A stretch of 64,000 nt of DNA from assembly GCF_001461695.1 (NCBI RefSeq), contig NZ_AUTC01000045.1, positions 124,001-188,000 of the forward strand, written 5' to 3'. The notes under the pieces were generated by a model, which had not been told where the DNA came from, did no database searches, and saw nothing but the letters and a program-made list of their open reading frames with translations. The stretch is from Sinorhizobium fredii USDA 205. Its GTDB lineage: Bacteria; Pseudomonadota; Alphaproteobacteria; Rhizobiales; Rhizobiaceae. Positions 28,997 to 39,084 of this stretch are shown in pieces. The position numbers and the translations under genes are program-made. Numbering within the stretch: the stretch's first letter is position 1; every line of letters begins with the position of its first letter.

Positions 28997-31405
28997 CTAG
29001 CCGAGATAGGTTTGGGCGAGCAGGTCCGAAAGTTTTTCGAGGTCCTGCTCGAGCCGCTTGTAGACCGTCTCGTTCATCGCTTCCGGCGTCATCACCGCAA
29101 GCCCGGAGTGAAGCCGCATCGTTTCCCGGTAGAAGGGTGACATCTGGCCGTTGACGAAGGCGTTCGGCAGCAGCTCGACCTCCGTCTTGATCTCGTTCAA
29201 CTGAAAAAGCACGGAGCGGGGGTTGAGCGGGTCGAGCGCCAAGAGGTCGGTGACCGTCAGGGCGGCCGTGTTGACATTGTAACGGCGGCGATGGGTCATG
29301 ACGCTGTCGCCGATCTCGAGCAGCATGTCATAGGCGCCGTCCGGAGCCTCCGGTCCGGACATGTGCCCGAGCAGCCTCGTCATGTGCAGGCCACGCTCGA
29401 GATAGCGGCCGATCGACAGGAACCGCCAGCCGGTGAAGCGATACATGTTCTCGTGGACGAGACCGGCAAAACCCGCAAGCTTGCGCAAGAGAATGGTCAT
29501 CGCATGGGTCGCGTCGTCGCCGGCCTGCACTGTCGCATGGAATTTGCGTGCCGTTTTCGACAGGTCGTTCAAGGCGAGCCAGCCGTCGGGGGAGAACCGA
29601 TCGCGGATGTTGCCGGCGCTGAAGAGCGCGCTGTCGATGTTGGCAAGCAGGCTCACCGGTACCGGCTGGCGCGTGCTGATGTCGAGCGCGGAGAGGTAGC
29701 TGCTGACGTCCTTCAGGAGCGGCATGCTCGGATCGGCCGCTTCGGCAAAGCGAGCGTGCCAGGCGCGCAGGATCCGAAGCGCACCCTCCGCTCTCTCGAT
29801 ATAGCGGCCGAGCCAGAAGAGATTGTCCGCCGCGCGGCTCGGCAGGCTGCCTGGAAGATTGCGGGTGAAGCTCTCCTCGGCCGGGAGCAGGGTGGTGCGC
29901 TCGACCGGTTTGTCGCTGACGATCCAGACATCGGCGGCGGTGCCGCCCGCCTGCATGGCGATCGCCGCCACGTCGTCGCCCGAGCCGATGCGGGCGAAGC
30001 CGCCCGGCATGATCTGCCAGCCGTCGCGGGTGCGTGCCGCAAAGACGCGCAAGCTCATCGGCCGCGGCGTCAGCCGCCCGCGCACCCAGGCCGGCGTCGT
30101 CGACAGGGTGACGACCTCCTGCCCGACGAGCTTGCCACCATCTGTCGCCAGCCATTCGGCGACCGAGGTCCTGGCGGTGTCGCGCAGCGAAGCGCCGAGC
30201 ACCGATTGGCCGTTGTCGTCGAAGAAGGGCCGCGTCGAATAGGCCGGGCCGATCACCATGCCCTCGATGTTGTTCGCGACCTGCTGGCGCTCCGATTCCT
30301 GGCCGCACCACCAGGTGGCGATCGACGGCAGCTTCTGCTCTTCCCCAAGCAAATGGCGACACAGCGTCGGCATGAAGGCGAGGAAGGCACGCGTCTCGAT
30401 AATGCCGGAACCGATCGCATTGACGATCGAGACGGAGCCGGCCCGGAGCGCTTCGACGAGGCCGGGCGTGCCGATATGGGAGGATTGATCGAGTTCGAGC
30501 GGATCGGCGAAGGAGGCGTCGAGGCGGCGCCACAGCACGCCGATCGGCTTCAGGCCGGCGACGGTGCGCACCATCACCCGGCCGCCGACGACCGTCAGGT
30601 CCTCGCCTTCGAGCAGCATGAAGCCGAGATAACGGGCGATATAGGCATGCTCGAAATAGGTTTCGTTGGCGATGCCGGGCGAGAGGACGGCGATGCGGTC
30701 GTCCGGATGCAGCTTTTGAGCTTGCAGGGTGTCGCGGAACGCCCCGAAGAAGCTCGCCAGGCGGTGGACGTGGGTTTCGGCGTAGAGGTTGGAAAAGGCG
30801 CGCGTCGTCGCCACGCGGTTTTCCAGCGCAAAGCCTGCGCCGGACGGCGCCTCGCTCCGGTCGGAAAGAACCCACCAGTTGCCGTCAGGCCCTCGTCCGA
30901 TCTCGAAGGAACAGAAATGCAGGAAATGTCCACCCGCCGGGTTAACGCCGGCGAGCGGGCGCAGGAATTGCGGGTTGGATGCGACGAGGGCCGGCGGCAG
31001 CAGGCCTTCGCGGACGAGGCGGTTCTCGCCATAAATGTCCGCGACCACCTTCTCGAGGAGCTCGGCCCGCTGGATCAACCCCTCGGAAACGACAGCCCAT
31101 TCGGCTTCGTCGATCAGCACCGGTATGTGCGACAGCGGCCAGCTTCGTTCGGTGTTTTCCTTGCCATAGGCCCGATAGAAGACGCCGGCGTCGCGCAGAT
31201 AACGGTCGGCGCGGGCGAAGCGGTTGGCGAGCTCCGTTTCGTCCATTCGGCCGAGCGCGGCAAGCAGCCGCTGCCATACCGGTCGGACGTTGCCCTGGGG
31301 GTCGAGCATCTCGTCGGCGACGCCCGGCAGGGCGCGATAGCCGAACGCCGGGTCGCCATCGAGCCGCCTCTTGCTTGTTGCCTCTGCCGCCTGCTTCTTC
31401 GCCAT
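28997..31405 (-). CDS. Circularly permuted ATP-grasp protein fused to an alpha-E domain
   Basis: An 802-residue fusion. Residues 1 to about 490 form the circularly permuted type 2 ATP-grasp domain (DUF404/DUF407 group), with LIDEAEWAVVSEGL near 95, VLSPGIANETYFEHAYIA near 245 and GTPGLVEALRAGSVSIVNAIGS near 310. From about residue 515 an alpha-E (DUF403) domain follows (AADNLFWLGRYIERAEGALR). In many bacteria these two are separate neighbouring genes; here they are one chain. The family was predicted by comparative genomics to form amide or peptide bonds using ATP, but no reaction is established to my knowledge. ATG 31405 follows the stop of the upstream gene directly. Confidence 0.9.
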   Translation of the reverse strand: MAKKQAAEATSKRRLDGDPAFGYRALPGVADEMLDPQGNVRPVWQRLLAALGRMDETELANRFARADRYLRDAGVFYRAYGKENTERSWPLSHIPVLIDEAEWAVVSEGLIQRAELLEKVVADIYGENRLVREGLLPPALVASNPQFLRPLAGVNPAGGHFLHFCSFEIGRGPDGNWWVLSDRSEAPSGAGFALENRVATTRAFSNLYAETHVHRLASFFGAFRDTLQAQKLHPDDRIAVLSPGIANETYFEHAYIARYLGFMLLEGEDLTVVGGRVMVRTVAGLKPIGVLWRRLDASFADPLELDQSSHIGTPGLVEALRAGSVSIVNAIGSGIIETRAFLAFMPTLCRHLLGEEQKLPSIATWWCGQESERQQVANNIEGMVIGPAYSTRPFFDDNGQSVLGASLRDTARTSVAEWLATDGGKLVGQEVVTLSTTPAWVRGRLTPRPMSLRVFAARTRDGWQIMPGGFARIGSGDDVAAIAMQAGGTAADVWIVSDKPVERTTLLPAEESFTRNLPGSLPSRAADNLFWLGRYIERAEGALRILRAWHARFAEAADPSMPLLKDVSSYLSALDISTRQPVPVSLLANIDSALFSAGNIRDRFSPDGWLALNDLSKTARKFHATVQAGDDATHAMTILLRKLAGFAGLVHENMYRFTGWRFLSIGRYLERGLHMTRLLGHMSGPEAPDGAYDMLLEIGDSVMTHRRRYNVNTAALTVTDLLALDPLNPRSVLFQLNEIKTEVELLPNAFVNGQMSPFYRETMRLHSGLAVMTPEAMNETVYKRLEQDLEKLSDLLAQTYLG

Positions 31406-34400
31406 TTACACTCCTGCCGGACGCCTCAAGTCGAGCGTCAGGGGAAACTCCGCCGATGGGGTCTCGGGTCGCAGCCGATACATGCCGGTCGTGTGGCCCC
31501 AGGGCTCGAAGCGCGCCAGCCGGCGTGCCTCCGCCTCATTGCCGTTGACCGGGAACGTCTCATAGTGACGCCCGCCCGGATGCGCAACATGGTAGACGCA
31601 GCCTCCGATCGCCCGATTCGACCATGTATCATAAACGTCGAATGTAAGGGGAGTGTTCACCGGCAAGACGGGGTGCAAGCCGGTTGCCGGCTGCCAGGCC
31701 TTGTAGCGCACGCCGGCGACGGCGATGCCGTTCGTGCCGGTTTTCGAAAGCGGCACCGACCGGCCGTTGCAGGTCACGATGTAGCGATCGGGATTGCCGG
31801 TCTCAAGCTTCACCTGAAGACGCTCTACGGACGAGTCGACATAACGCACCGTGCCGCCGATCGCGCCCTGCTCGCCCATCACATGCCAGGGCTCGAGCGC
31901 CTGGCGGATTTCGAGCTTCGCTTCCTCGTATTCCACCTCGCCGCAGAAGGGAAAGCGGAATTCGAGCTGTGCCGCGAACCATTCCGGCCGGAAATCGAAG
32001 CCATGAGCTCTCAGATCAGCGAGGACGTCGAGGAAATCCTGCCAGACATGATGCGGCAGCATGAAGCGGTCGTGAAGTGCCGTGCCCCAGCGCACGAAGC
32101 TGCCGTCGACCGGGTTCTTCCAGAAACGGGCGATGAGGGCGCGGACCAGCAGTTGCTGGGCAAGCGACATGCGGGCATTGGGCGGCATCTCGAAGCCGCG
32201 GAACTCGATGAGCCCGAGCCTTCCGGTCGGACCGTCGGGCGAAAAGAGCTTGTCGATGCAGATTTCGGAGCGGTGCGTGTTGCCGGTGACGTCGACGAGC
32301 AGGTTGCGGAACAGCCGGTCGACGAGCCACGGCAGCGGCGGCATGCGGCCCGCGCCGGGCGCCGGCACCTGGGCGAGGGCGATTTCCAGTTCATAAAGTG
32401 AATCGTGGCGTGCCTCGTCGATGCGCGGCGCCTGGCTGGTGGGTCCGATGAACAGGCCGGAAAAGAGATAGGAGAGCGAGGGATGGCGCTGCCAGTGCAG
32501 CACGATGCTCTTCAGGAGGTCCGGCCGGCGCAGGAAGGGACTGTCATTGGGGTTGCGACCGCCGACCACCACGTGGTTGCCGCCGCCGGTTCCAGTGTGG
32601 CGGCCGTCGATCATGAACTTGTCGGCGCCGAGCCGGCTCTGGCGCGCCTCCTCGTAGATCGCCGTGGTAATGTCGACGCATTCCCCCCAGGTCGACGCCG
32701 GGTGGATGTTGACCTCGATCACGCCCGGGTCGGGTGCCACCCGGATGACGTTGATGCGCTCGTCCTGCGGCGGAGCATAGCCTTCGATGTGGACGGTGAG
32801 GCCGAGCGCCGCGGCGGCCCGCTCGGTCGAGGCGATCAGGTCCAGATATTCCTCGATGTCCGTCGTCGGCGGCATGAAGACGCTGAGCCGGCCGTCGCGC
32901 GGCTCGACCGTGATCGCGGTGCGCACGGAGCCGGCGATCTCGTCGCGCGAGACGGGCAGCGGCGTTTGCGGCTCCTCGGAGGGCTGGAAGCGTGACTGTT
33001 GGGCGCGACCCTTCTCTTCGGTGAAATCGGGCAGGTCTGAGCGCCGAACGGTCGGGTCGACCGGATTGATATAGGGATAGGAGGAGGGGGCGATATAGGG
33101 CAGAGAACCGAGCGGCAGGCGGTAACCGACCGGACTGTCGCCGGGCACGAGAAAGATCTTGCCGCGCCGGGTCCTCCATTTCTCGCTCGTCCATTTGCGG
33201 CCCGAGGCCCGGGAATTCCAGGCCTGCACCGGCAGCACGTAGCCCGTCGGCGTCGTCAGGCCCCGTTCGAACACGCGGGCCAGACGGCTGCGCTCCTCCG
33301 GATCCTTGAGCTTCGAGTTGGACGGATCGACATTGTTCGGCAGGTTCGCTTCCTTGATGACCCATTCGGCCGGATCCTCATAGGCCGGAACGACCATCTC
33401 GGCTGCGACGTCGAGTTCGCCGGCGATGGCGACCAGCAGGCGCTCGGCATCGCGCTCCGCAACATCCTTCCTGCCGCGTTCCTCGGCAATCAGATCCGGC
33501 CGCTGCCAGATCGGCAGGCCATCCCGGCGCCAGTAGAGCGAGAAGGTCCAGCGCGGCAGGCTTTCGCCCGGATACCACTTGCCCTGTCCGTAGTGCAGGA
33601 AGCCGCCTGGCGCGAAGCGCTCGCGCAGGCGGCGAATGAGCGCGTCGGCCTTTTCACGCTTGGTCGGACCGACGGCGGCCGTGTTCCATTCGTCGGATTC
33701 GAAGTCGTCGATCGACACGAAAGTCGGCTCGCCGCCCATGGTGAGCCGCACGTCGTTCTCTACCAGCACCCGGTCGACTTCGTTGCCGAGCGCGTTGAGC
33801 GCCTCCCAGCTCTCGTCGGAAAAGGGCTTGGTGATGCGCGGATGCTCGGCGACGCGCGCCACCTTCATGTCGAAGGCAAAATCCGACTGCGTGTTCGGAT
33901 CGCCGAAGAAGCCGCCGGAGATCGGTGCAGCGTTGCGATAGTGCGGGGTGGCGGCGAGCGGAATGTGGCTCTCGCCGGTCAAGAGGCCGGAGGTCGGGTC
34001 GAGCCCGACCCAGCCGGCCCCCGGGAGATAGACCTCGGCCCAGGCATGCAGGTCGGTGAAGTCGTGCTCGGTGCCGGAGGGGCCGTCGAGGGCCTTGAGG
34101 TCCGGCGTCAGCTGGATGAGATAGCCGGAGACGAAGCGGGCGGCATAACCGAGATTGCGGAGGATCTGCACGAGCAGCCAGCTCGAATCGCGGCAGGAGC
34201 CCCTGGCGAGACCAAGCGTCTCCTCCGGCAACTGCACGCCCGGCTCCATGCGGATGACGTAGCCGATCTCCTTCTGCAGCCGCGCATTGAGGCCGACCAC
34301 CATGTCGACGGTGCGCTGGCGCGAGCGATCGACGCCTGCAAGGAAGGCCGAGAGCCTTTCGCCCGCCGGCTCCGGCGTCATGTAGATCTTCAGGTCCTCG

Positions 34401-34732
34401 CTGAGGTCCTCGGGATAGCGGAACGGCCAGTGCTCGGCCTCCTCCTCGACGAAGAAGTCGAAGGGATTGTAGACCGTCATGTCGGCGACGAGATCGACTT
34501 CGATCTTCAGTTCCGTCACCGGATCCGGGAAGACATAGCGGGCGAGATAATTGCCGTAGGGGTCTTGCTGCAGGTTGACGAAATGGTTTTCCGGCGAGAC
34601 TTTCAGCGAGTGGCTGATGACCTTGGTCTTCGAATGCGCCGCCGGTTTCAACCTGATGATCTGCGGTGAGAGACTTACCGGCCGGTCATATTTGTAGTGG
34701 GTCAGGTGATAGATACTGGCCTTGATCGACAT
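31406..34732 (-). CDS. Transglutaminase fused to DUF2126 putative amidoligase
   Basis: A 1108-residue protein. Residues 1-300 are a transglutaminase module with Cys in [15 protein letters not shown] near 178, His in [12 protein letters not shown] near 228 and Asp in [11 protein letters not shown] near 243. The remaining 800 residues are DUF2126, annotated in Pfam as a putative amidoligase, with [37 protein letters not shown] and [17 protein letters not shown]. The start [15 protein letters not shown] (ATG 34732) is the usual one; an ATG 42 bases upstream would add an untypical extension. It is the first gene of a three-gene operon with no gap to the ATP-grasp gene. The substrate is unknown. 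Confidence 0.9.
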   Translation of the reverse strand: MSIKASIYHLTHYKYDRPVSLSPQIIRLKPAAHSKTKVISHSLKVSPENHFVNLQQDPYGNYLARYVFPDPVTELKIEVDLVADMTVYNPFDFFVEEEAEHWPFRYPEDLSEDLKIYMTPEPAGERLSAFLAGVDRSRQRTVDMVVGLNARLQKEIGYVIRMEPGVQLPEETLGLARGSCRDSSWLLVQILRNLGYAARFVSGYLIQLTPDLKALDGPSGTEHDFTDLHAWAEVYLPGAGWVGLDPTSGLLTGESHIPLAATPHYRNAAPISGGFFGDPNTQSDFAFDMKVARVAEHPRITKPFSDESWEALNALGNEVDRVLVENDVRLTMGGEPTFVSIDDFESDEWNTAAVGPTKREKADALIRRLRERFAPGGFLHYGQGKWYPGESLPRWTFSLYWRRDGLPIWQRPDLIAEERGRKDVAERDAERLLVAIAGELDVAAEMVVPAYEDPAEWVIKEANLPNNVDPSNSKLKDPEERSRLARVFERGLTTPTGYVLPVQAWNSRASGRKWTSEKWRTRRGKIFLVPGDSPVGYRLPLGSLPYIAPSSYPYINPVDPTVRRSDLPDFTEEKGRAQQSRFQPSEEPQTPLPVSRDEIAGSVRTAITVEPRDGRLSVFMPPTTDIEEYLDLIASTERAAAALGLTVHIEGYAPPQDERINVIRVAPDPGVIEVNIHPASTWGECVDITTAIYEEARQSRLGADKFMIDGRHTGTGGGNHVVVGGRNPNDSPFLRRPDLLKSIVLHWQRHPSLSYLFSGLFIGPTSQAPRIDEARHDSLYELEIALAQVPAPGAGRMPPLPWLVDRLFRNLLVDVTGNTHRSEICIDKLFSPDGPTGRLGLIEFRGFEMPPNARMSLAQQLLVRALIARFWKNPVDGSFVRWGTALHDRFMLPHHVWQDFLDVLADLRAHGFDFRPEWFAAQLEFRFPFCGEVEYEEAKLEIRQALEPWHVMGEQGAIGGTVRYVDSSVERLQVKLETGNPDRYIVTCNGRSVPLSKTGTNGIAVAGVRYKAWQPATGLHPVLPVNTPLTFDVYDTWSNRAIGGCVYHVAHPGGRHYETFPVNGNEAEARRLARFEPWGHTTGMYRLRPETPSAEFPLTLDLRRPAGV

Positions 34733-34870
34733 GCAGCGCTTTTTCCCCTCGATGGCGGATCCATCGTCCGCCATTCGAAAGGACTTTGTGCAATGCGAAT
34801 AAAGAATGCAAGCCGAAACCAGGCCGGTTCAGGCTTGCTTTGCCGTCTCTGAGGCAACTCTCTCATAGCC

Positions 34871-35905
34871 TCAGACGGGCGGAGGATTGATCCGGGCGAA
34901 GCCCTCCTGGCGGTAATAGGGGAAGTGGGGGTAGGGCGCCGTCGTCGCGCTCGCTGCGTCGAGGCGGGCGATCTGCTCGGCCGAAAGAGACCAGCCGACA
35001 GCGCCGAGGTTCTGGCGCAATTGTTCCTCGTTGCGCGCGCCGATGATGACGCTCGATACGGTCGGGCGCCGAAGAAGCCAGTTGATGGCGATCTGCGGTA
35101 CGGTCCGGCCGGTTTCCTCCGAGATCTGATCCAGCAAGTCGACGATCTCGTAAAGCCTTTCGTCATCGACGGGCGGGCCGAATGCGGCCGTGTCGTGCAG
35201 CCGGCTTCCCTCCGGCCACGGCTCACCGCGGCGGATCCGGCCGGTCAGCCTCCCCCAGCCGAGCGGGCTCCAGACGAGCGCGCCGACGCCCTGGTCGAGG
35301 CCGAGCGGCATCAGCTCCCATTCGTAGTCCCGCCCGGCCAGAGAATAGTAGACCTGATTGGCGACGTAGCGCGGATAGCCGTGCCGGTCGGCAACCGCGA
35401 GAGACTTCATCAATTGCCAGCCGGAGAAATTCGAAACGCCGATATAGCGCAGCTTGCCGGCGCGCACGAGCATGTCGAGGGTCGACAGCACTTCCTCGAT
35501 GGGCGTTCCGGCATCGAAGGCATGCAGCTGCATCAGGTCGATATAGTCGGTGCCGAGCCGTTTCAGGGCGGCGTCGACGCCCTTGACGAGGCGCGCGCGG
35601 GACGAGCCGGCATCGTTCGGCCCGTCGCCGACCGGCAGCGATATCTTAGTCGACAGGAGCACCTCGTCGCGCCGGCCCTTGATCGCTGCGCCGAGGATTT
35701 CCTCGGAAGCGCCATCGGAATAGACATCTGCCGTGTCGAAGAGGTTGACGCCGGCCTCGAGGCAGATGTCGACCAGTCTGCGGGCCTCCGCTTCCGCCGT
35801 CGTGCCCCAGGCACCGAAGAGCGGACCCTTGCCGCCGAAAGTCCCTGCGCCGAAGCTGAGCGCCGGCACCTTCAAACCGGACGAACCGAGACGTCGATAT
35901 TCCAT
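34871..35905 (-). CDS. Aldo/keto reductase
   Basis: A 344-residue NADPH-dependent oxidoreductase of the AKR superfamily (Kv-beta/YhdN-like group). The tetrad is visible: Asp and Tyr in NLFDTADVYSDGASEE near residues 50-60, Lys in LLSTKISLPVG near 83 and His in DLMQLHAFDAG near 126. The C-terminal cofactor region is SSVIIGARNEEQLRQNL. The substrate is unknown, probably an aldehyde or ketone. ATG 35905 is followed by the family N-terminus MEYRRLGSSGLKVPALSFG. It is divergent from the LysR gene, which is likely its regulator. Confidence 0.92.
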   Translation of the reverse strand: MEYRRLGSSGLKVPALSFGAGTFGGKGPLFGAWGTTAEAEARRLVDICLEAGVNLFDTADVYSDGASEEILGAAIKGRRDEVLLSTKISLPVGDGPNDAGSSRARLVKGVDAALKRLGTDYIDLMQLHAFDAGTPIEEVLSTLDMLVRAGKLRYIGVSNFSGWQLMKSLAVADRHGYPRYVANQVYYSLAGRDYEWELMPLGLDQGVGALVWSPLGWGRLTGRIRRGEPWPEGSRLHDTAAFGPPVDDERLYEIVDLLDQISEETGRTVPQIAINWLLRRPTVSSVIIGARNEEQLRQNLGAVGWSLSAEQIARLDAASATTAPYPHFPYYRQEGFARINPPPV

Positions 35906-35993
35906 TCCTCGAACTCCTTCGTGATCATTTCCTGCTGTGAGAAAGATGGAGCTAGACGTGTTTTGGATATAGACTGCCGATGGGAACATTATC

Positions 35994-36010
35994 TGTGAGT
36001 TGAATTCACA
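35994..36010. promoter_or_regulatory. Candidate LysR operator at the LysR start
   Basis: An interrupted palindrome TGTGA-N7-TCACA lies between the divergent aldo/keto reductase and LysR genes and touches the LysR start codon. The size suits a LysR-type site (T-N11-A class). Its position suggests autorepression. It is a motif call only. Confidence 0.4.
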
Positions 36011-36960
36011 TGTCGCGACCCTCGGTCAACCGTTCGGGCGAAATGGAAGTCTTCGTCAAGGCGGTGGAGCTCGGCGGCTTTTCCGCTGCTGCCCGCCACT
36101 TCCGCATGACGCCTTCGGCGGTCAGCAAACTGGTGCTGCGCCTCGAAGAGCGGCTCGGCGTCCGGCTGGTCAATCGCTCGACGCGTAAGTTGCAGCTTAC
36201 GCCGGAGGGGCATGCCTTCTACGAACGCACGACGCGGATTCTCGCCGACATCGACGAGGCCGAGCGTTGCGCCTCGGCCGGCGAAAGCCCGACCGGCCGG
36301 GTAAGGCTGAACGTCAACGCCTCCTTCGGCACCCATATATTGATGCCACTGGTGCCGGAATTCCGGGCGCGCTTCCCGGCCGTCACGCTCGACATCATCC
36401 AGACCGACGCCGTCGTCGACCTGATGGAGGCACGCGCCGACGTGGCGGTCCGGGCGGGGCCGCTGAAGAGCTCGACGCTGATCGCCCGCAAGCTCGGCGC
36501 GACGCGAATGATGATCGTTGCAGCCCCTTCCTATGTCGAGCGGAACGGAATGCCTTCGAGTCTCGATGAATTGCGGGCGCATGACCGGCTCGGCTTCTGC
36601 TATGCCCGCGCGGTCGACGGATGGCCCCTCGGGAAGACGGGCGAAACGGTCGTGCTGCCTGCTTCGGGGACGGTGCAGGTCAGCGATGGCGAGGGGCTGC
36701 GGCACCTCGCCCTTGCCGGCGCCGGCCTGGCACGGCTTGCCGAGTTCGCGGTGCGCGAAGATATTCGCGCCGGCCGGTTGCTGACGGTGCTCGAAGACTT
36801 GAACCCGGGGGATCGTGAAGACATCCACGCGGTTTTTCTGGGGCAGGGCGGCGCGCTTCCCTCACGCGTGCGTGCGGTTCTCGATTTTCTCGCCAGCCAC
36901 GCCCGCGTGAGGCCAATGCTGCCGAACGGCCTCCGGCAGGGGCGGCAGGCGTCGCAATAG
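36010..36960 (+). CDS. LysR-family transcriptional regulator
   Basis: A 316-residue regulator. The winged helix-turn-helix covers residues 10-70 (FVKAVELGGFSAAARHF, PSAVSKLVLRLEERLGVRL), and the effector-binding domain runs from about 95 to 300 (VNASFGTHILMPLVPEFRARFP). It belongs to the DsdC/AaeR-like LysR group often paired with oxidoreductases. The gene is divergent from the aldo/keto reductase across 104 bp, so it likely controls that gene. Only a weak ribosome-binding site is seen before ATG 36010; ATG 36043 is possible but would cut into the helix-turn-helix region. Confidence 0.92.
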   Translation: MSRPSVNRSGEMEVFVKAVELGGFSAAARHFRMTPSAVSKLVLRLEERLGVRLVNRSTRKLQLTPEGHAFYERTTRILADIDEAERCASAGESPTGRVRLNVNASFGTHILMPLVPEFRARFPAVTLDIIQTDAVVDLMEARADVAVRAGPLKSSTLIARKLGATRMMIVAAPSYVERNGMPSSLDELRAHDRLGFCYARAVDGWPLGKTGETVVLPASGTVQVSDGEGLRHLALAGAGLARLAEFAVREDIRAGRLLTVLEDLNPGDREDIHAVFLGQGGALPSRVRAVLDFLASHARVRPMLPNGLRQGRQASQ

Positions 36961-36964
36961 GACA

Positions 36965-36992
36965 AAGGCTCGCGATACCGCGAGCCTTCTGT
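36965..36992. terminator. Bidirectional terminator LysR / VOC gene
   Basis: A perfect 10-bp stem AAGGCTCGCG/CGCGAGCCTT with loop ATAC (36965-36988) sits between the convergent LysR gene and VOC gene. It has T-rich sequence on both sides (TTCTGTT on plus, TTTGTC on minus). Confidence 0.7.
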
Positions 36993-37008
36993 TCCGATCG
37001 ACGACGCG

Positions 37009-37773
37009 TCAGCGCTTCGGTGCAACGAGCGCGAAAAGCGCCCCCTGCGGATCGGTGGCTTGGACGATCCAGGCGCCGCCGGGCACCTCCATTGGCTCCT
37101 GAATGATCTTCGCACCGCCGGACTTGGCGCGGTCGATCGCCGCGTCGAGCGCCTCGACGTTGAAGTAATAGAGCCAGTAGGGTGGCGCGGGAATTTCCTT
37201 CGGCTTGGTCATCATGCCGCCGATCGGTTGACCGTTATGGGCGAAGATCTGGTAAACGCCCATCTCGCCCATATCCATCGCCTGGTCCTTGGTCCAGCCG
37301 AACAGTTTCGAATAGAAGCCGAAGGCGGTGTCGAGGTCGCCGGCCATCAGTTCGTGCCAGCCCACATTGCCGGCGGCCATCTGGTCCATGGCCGGCGGCG
37401 GCTCGCCATCGCCCTTGAAGAGGGCAAAGGCCGCGCCATGCGGGTCGGTGACGATCGCGAAGCGGCCGACGCCGGGGATGTCGTCGGGCGCGCGGTGGAC
37501 GGTGCCGCCTGCGGCGGCGAGCTTTTCGGCGGTCGCGTCGACGTCATCGACGGCCACATAGCCGAGCCAGGCCGGCGGCACTTTCATCTCGAGTGCGCCG
37601 TCGGGCATGGTCATCAGACCGGCCACCTGATGCTCGCCCTTGGAAAAGAGCGCGTAGTCCATGCCGGGCATGCCGGCGTCGCGGGCGGACCAGCCGACGA
37701 CACTTTTGTAGAAGGCCTCAGCGGCCTTCGTGTCCGTCGTCATCAGTTCGTACCAGATGAATTTCCCATGCAT
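37009..37773 (-). CDS. Two-domain VOC (glyoxalase/bleomycin-resistance-like) protein
   Basis: A 254-residue protein made of two glyoxalase-fold domains, residues 1-118 (HGKFIWYELMTTDTKAAEAFY) and 130-254 (GNVGWHELMAGDLDTAFGFY). The repeated WYELMTTD/WHELMAGD starts show the internal duplication. Members bind metals or small molecules and include hydroxylase-like and resistance proteins; the specific function is unknown. The ATG 37773 is preceded by GGGAGAAGC. It is followed by DUF1579 upstream on the same strand with 34 bp between, so the pair is probably one transcript. Confidence 0.9.
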   Translation of the reverse strand: MHGKFIWYELMTTDTKAAEAFYKSVVGWSARDAGMPGMDYALFSKGEHQVAGLMTMPDGALEMKVPPAWLGYVAVDDVDATAEKLAAAGGTVHRAPDDIPGVGRFAIVTDPHGAAFALFKGDGEPPPAMDQMAAGNVGWHELMAGDLDTAFGFYSKLFGWTKDQAMDMGEMGVYQIFAHNGQPIGGMMTKPKEIPAPPYWLYYFNVEALDAAIDRAKSGGAKIIQEPMEVPGGAWIVQATDPQGALFALVAPKR

Positions 37774-37807
37774 GGTTGCTTCTCCCGTTGTTGGTGCATG
37801 CAGCGTG

Positions 37808-38278
37808 CTATCGCCGGCGGTATTCCGCCTTCATCAGTTCCTTCCAGCTTCCATCTTCCGCCTGGACGCGGGCCGTCAATGTCCTGTGGTTCGCATCGTT
37901 CAGCGTTATTCTGTCCTGGTATTTGGCGAACCTGCCGGGATTCTCGAAATCCGGGCCGTCGCAATTCAGCGCGAGCGTCTTGCCGTCGTCTTCGATCTCG
38001 CCGTCATAGACCCACATATGCGTCATCATGGATCCGACCCATGTACCGACATAGCGGCCGGTCAGCGGATTGAAGCCAAGCGTCATCAGCGTCTGGCCGG
38101 AATTTCCGTCCGGCATGGTCCCTTGCCCTTCGCAAACGACCCAGAGGCCCTGCATCGAACGGACATTCTCCACCCATGGCGCATTCGCCTCGCTGCCTGC
38201 CGGATCTTCGGACGTGATCGTCCATTCGCCGAGCAGTTGTTCCAGCCAGCGGTGTTCTTCCTGGGGCTCCGCTTTCAC
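37808..38278 (-). CDS. DUF1579 family protein
   Basis: A 156-residue protein with HRWLEQLLGEWTITSE near the start, then GLWVVCEGQGTMPDG, TLGFNPLTGRYVGTWVGSMM and a lipocalin-like beta pattern. DUF1579 has no known function; it often sits near VOC and SRPBCC stress genes, as here. The start is a GTG at 38278 with a strong AAGGAGG five bases upstream. It precedes the VOC gene in a short operon. Confidence 0.88.
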   Translation of the reverse strand: MKAEPQEEHRWLEQLLGEWTITSEDPAGSEANAPWVENVRSMQGLWVVCEGQGTMPDGNSGQTLMTLGFNPLTGRYVGTWVGSMMTHMWVYDGEIEDDGKTLALNCDGPDFENPGRFAKYQDRITLNDANHRTLTARVQAEDGSWKELMKAEYRRR

Positions 38279-38602
38279 TTTTTCCTCCTTGGTTTTTCAC
38301 CCATGGGCGGTTCTCCGACCCTGGGGCTTTTCGATTGCACAGCCTCGGCCGCCGTGCCCGATGCTACGGGGCACGGAGCGTGAAATAGGGCCGGTGGCCG
38401 CTAAGTCCATTCCGTCGCATCAGGCGTGCCGTTTCGGGAGTGCTCGGCGCCGTATCCGTTCCTCCTCCCGTGAGGGCCTTCGATCGATCTTGTTGGAGCA
38501 TCGGTCATGACGCAGCTCGAAACTTGCGATGAGGACGTCGAACGAGGGGAAGCATTGTCATTTGCGCTTGACTATTTACGTTGATATCAACATTAGTCGG
38601 AC
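38279..38602. promoter_or_regulatory. Divergent promoter region with a perfect palindrome
   Basis: The 324-bp spacer between the DUF1579 gene (minus) and the MarR gene (plus) holds a perfect 12-bp palindrome GTTGATATCAAC at 38580-38591, 12 bases before the MarR start. TTGACT at 38568 could be a -35 element. The site is a good candidate for autoregulation by this MarR protein. No gene is seen in the spacer. Confidence 0.45.
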
Positions 38603-39049
38603 ATGTCAAAGCCGCCGCTCATTCCCTTCTCGACCACGATCTTCGTCCGGGACACCTGTCTCTGTCTGCATGTCCAGCGTGCCGCCCGGGCGCTGGCCCG
38701 CCGTTTCGACGAGGCGCTCCGGCCGCTCGACATCACCAACGGACAGTTCTCGCTGATGATGTCGCTCAACCGGCCGGAGCCGCCGAGCATGAGCGCCGTC
38801 GCGTCGCTTCTGGCCATGGATCGCACGACGCTGACGGCGGCGCTGAAACCCTTGGAGCGCCGTGGTCTCTTGGAGACCTTTTCGGATCCGCAGGACAGAC
38901 GGCTGCGCCGCCTGCGCTTGACGGACGTCGGCGAGCGGCTGCTGGCCGACGCCGTGCCGATCTGGAAGCGGACGCATGCAGCGGTCGATGCGCAGCTCGG
39001 CGAGGCCGGCCCCGACCAACTGCGGGCCGATCTTCTCGCGCTTATCTAG
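38603..39049 (+). CDS. MarR-family transcriptional regulator
   Basis: A 148-residue regulator with the winged-helix core ASLLAMDRTTLTAALKPLERRGL (near residues 67-90) and the wing LRRLRLTDVGERLL. The N-terminal half has two Cys in VRDTCLCLHVQRAARALARR; Cys near this site act as redox sensors in OhrR-type MarR proteins, which is a possibility only. It is divergent from DUF1579-VOC and may control them. ATG 38603 lies close behind a palindrome and has a weak ribosome-binding site. Confidence 0.9.
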   Translation: MSKPPLIPFSTTIFVRDTCLCLHVQRAARALARRFDEALRPLDITNGQFSLMMSLNRPEPPSMSAVASLLAMDRTTLTAALKPLERRGLLETFSDPQDRRLRRLRLTDVGERLLADAVPIWKRTHAAVDAQLGEAGPDQLRADLLALI

Positions 39050-39084
39050 TAGCAACCCGCAACCGTTCCGCCGTTGCGAACTGA

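Noticed and set aside
29291..32401. Plus-strand frame of about 1000 codons
   Set aside because: Antisense to the ATP-grasp/alpha-E gene and the start of DUF2126; no recognisable motif, shadow composition.
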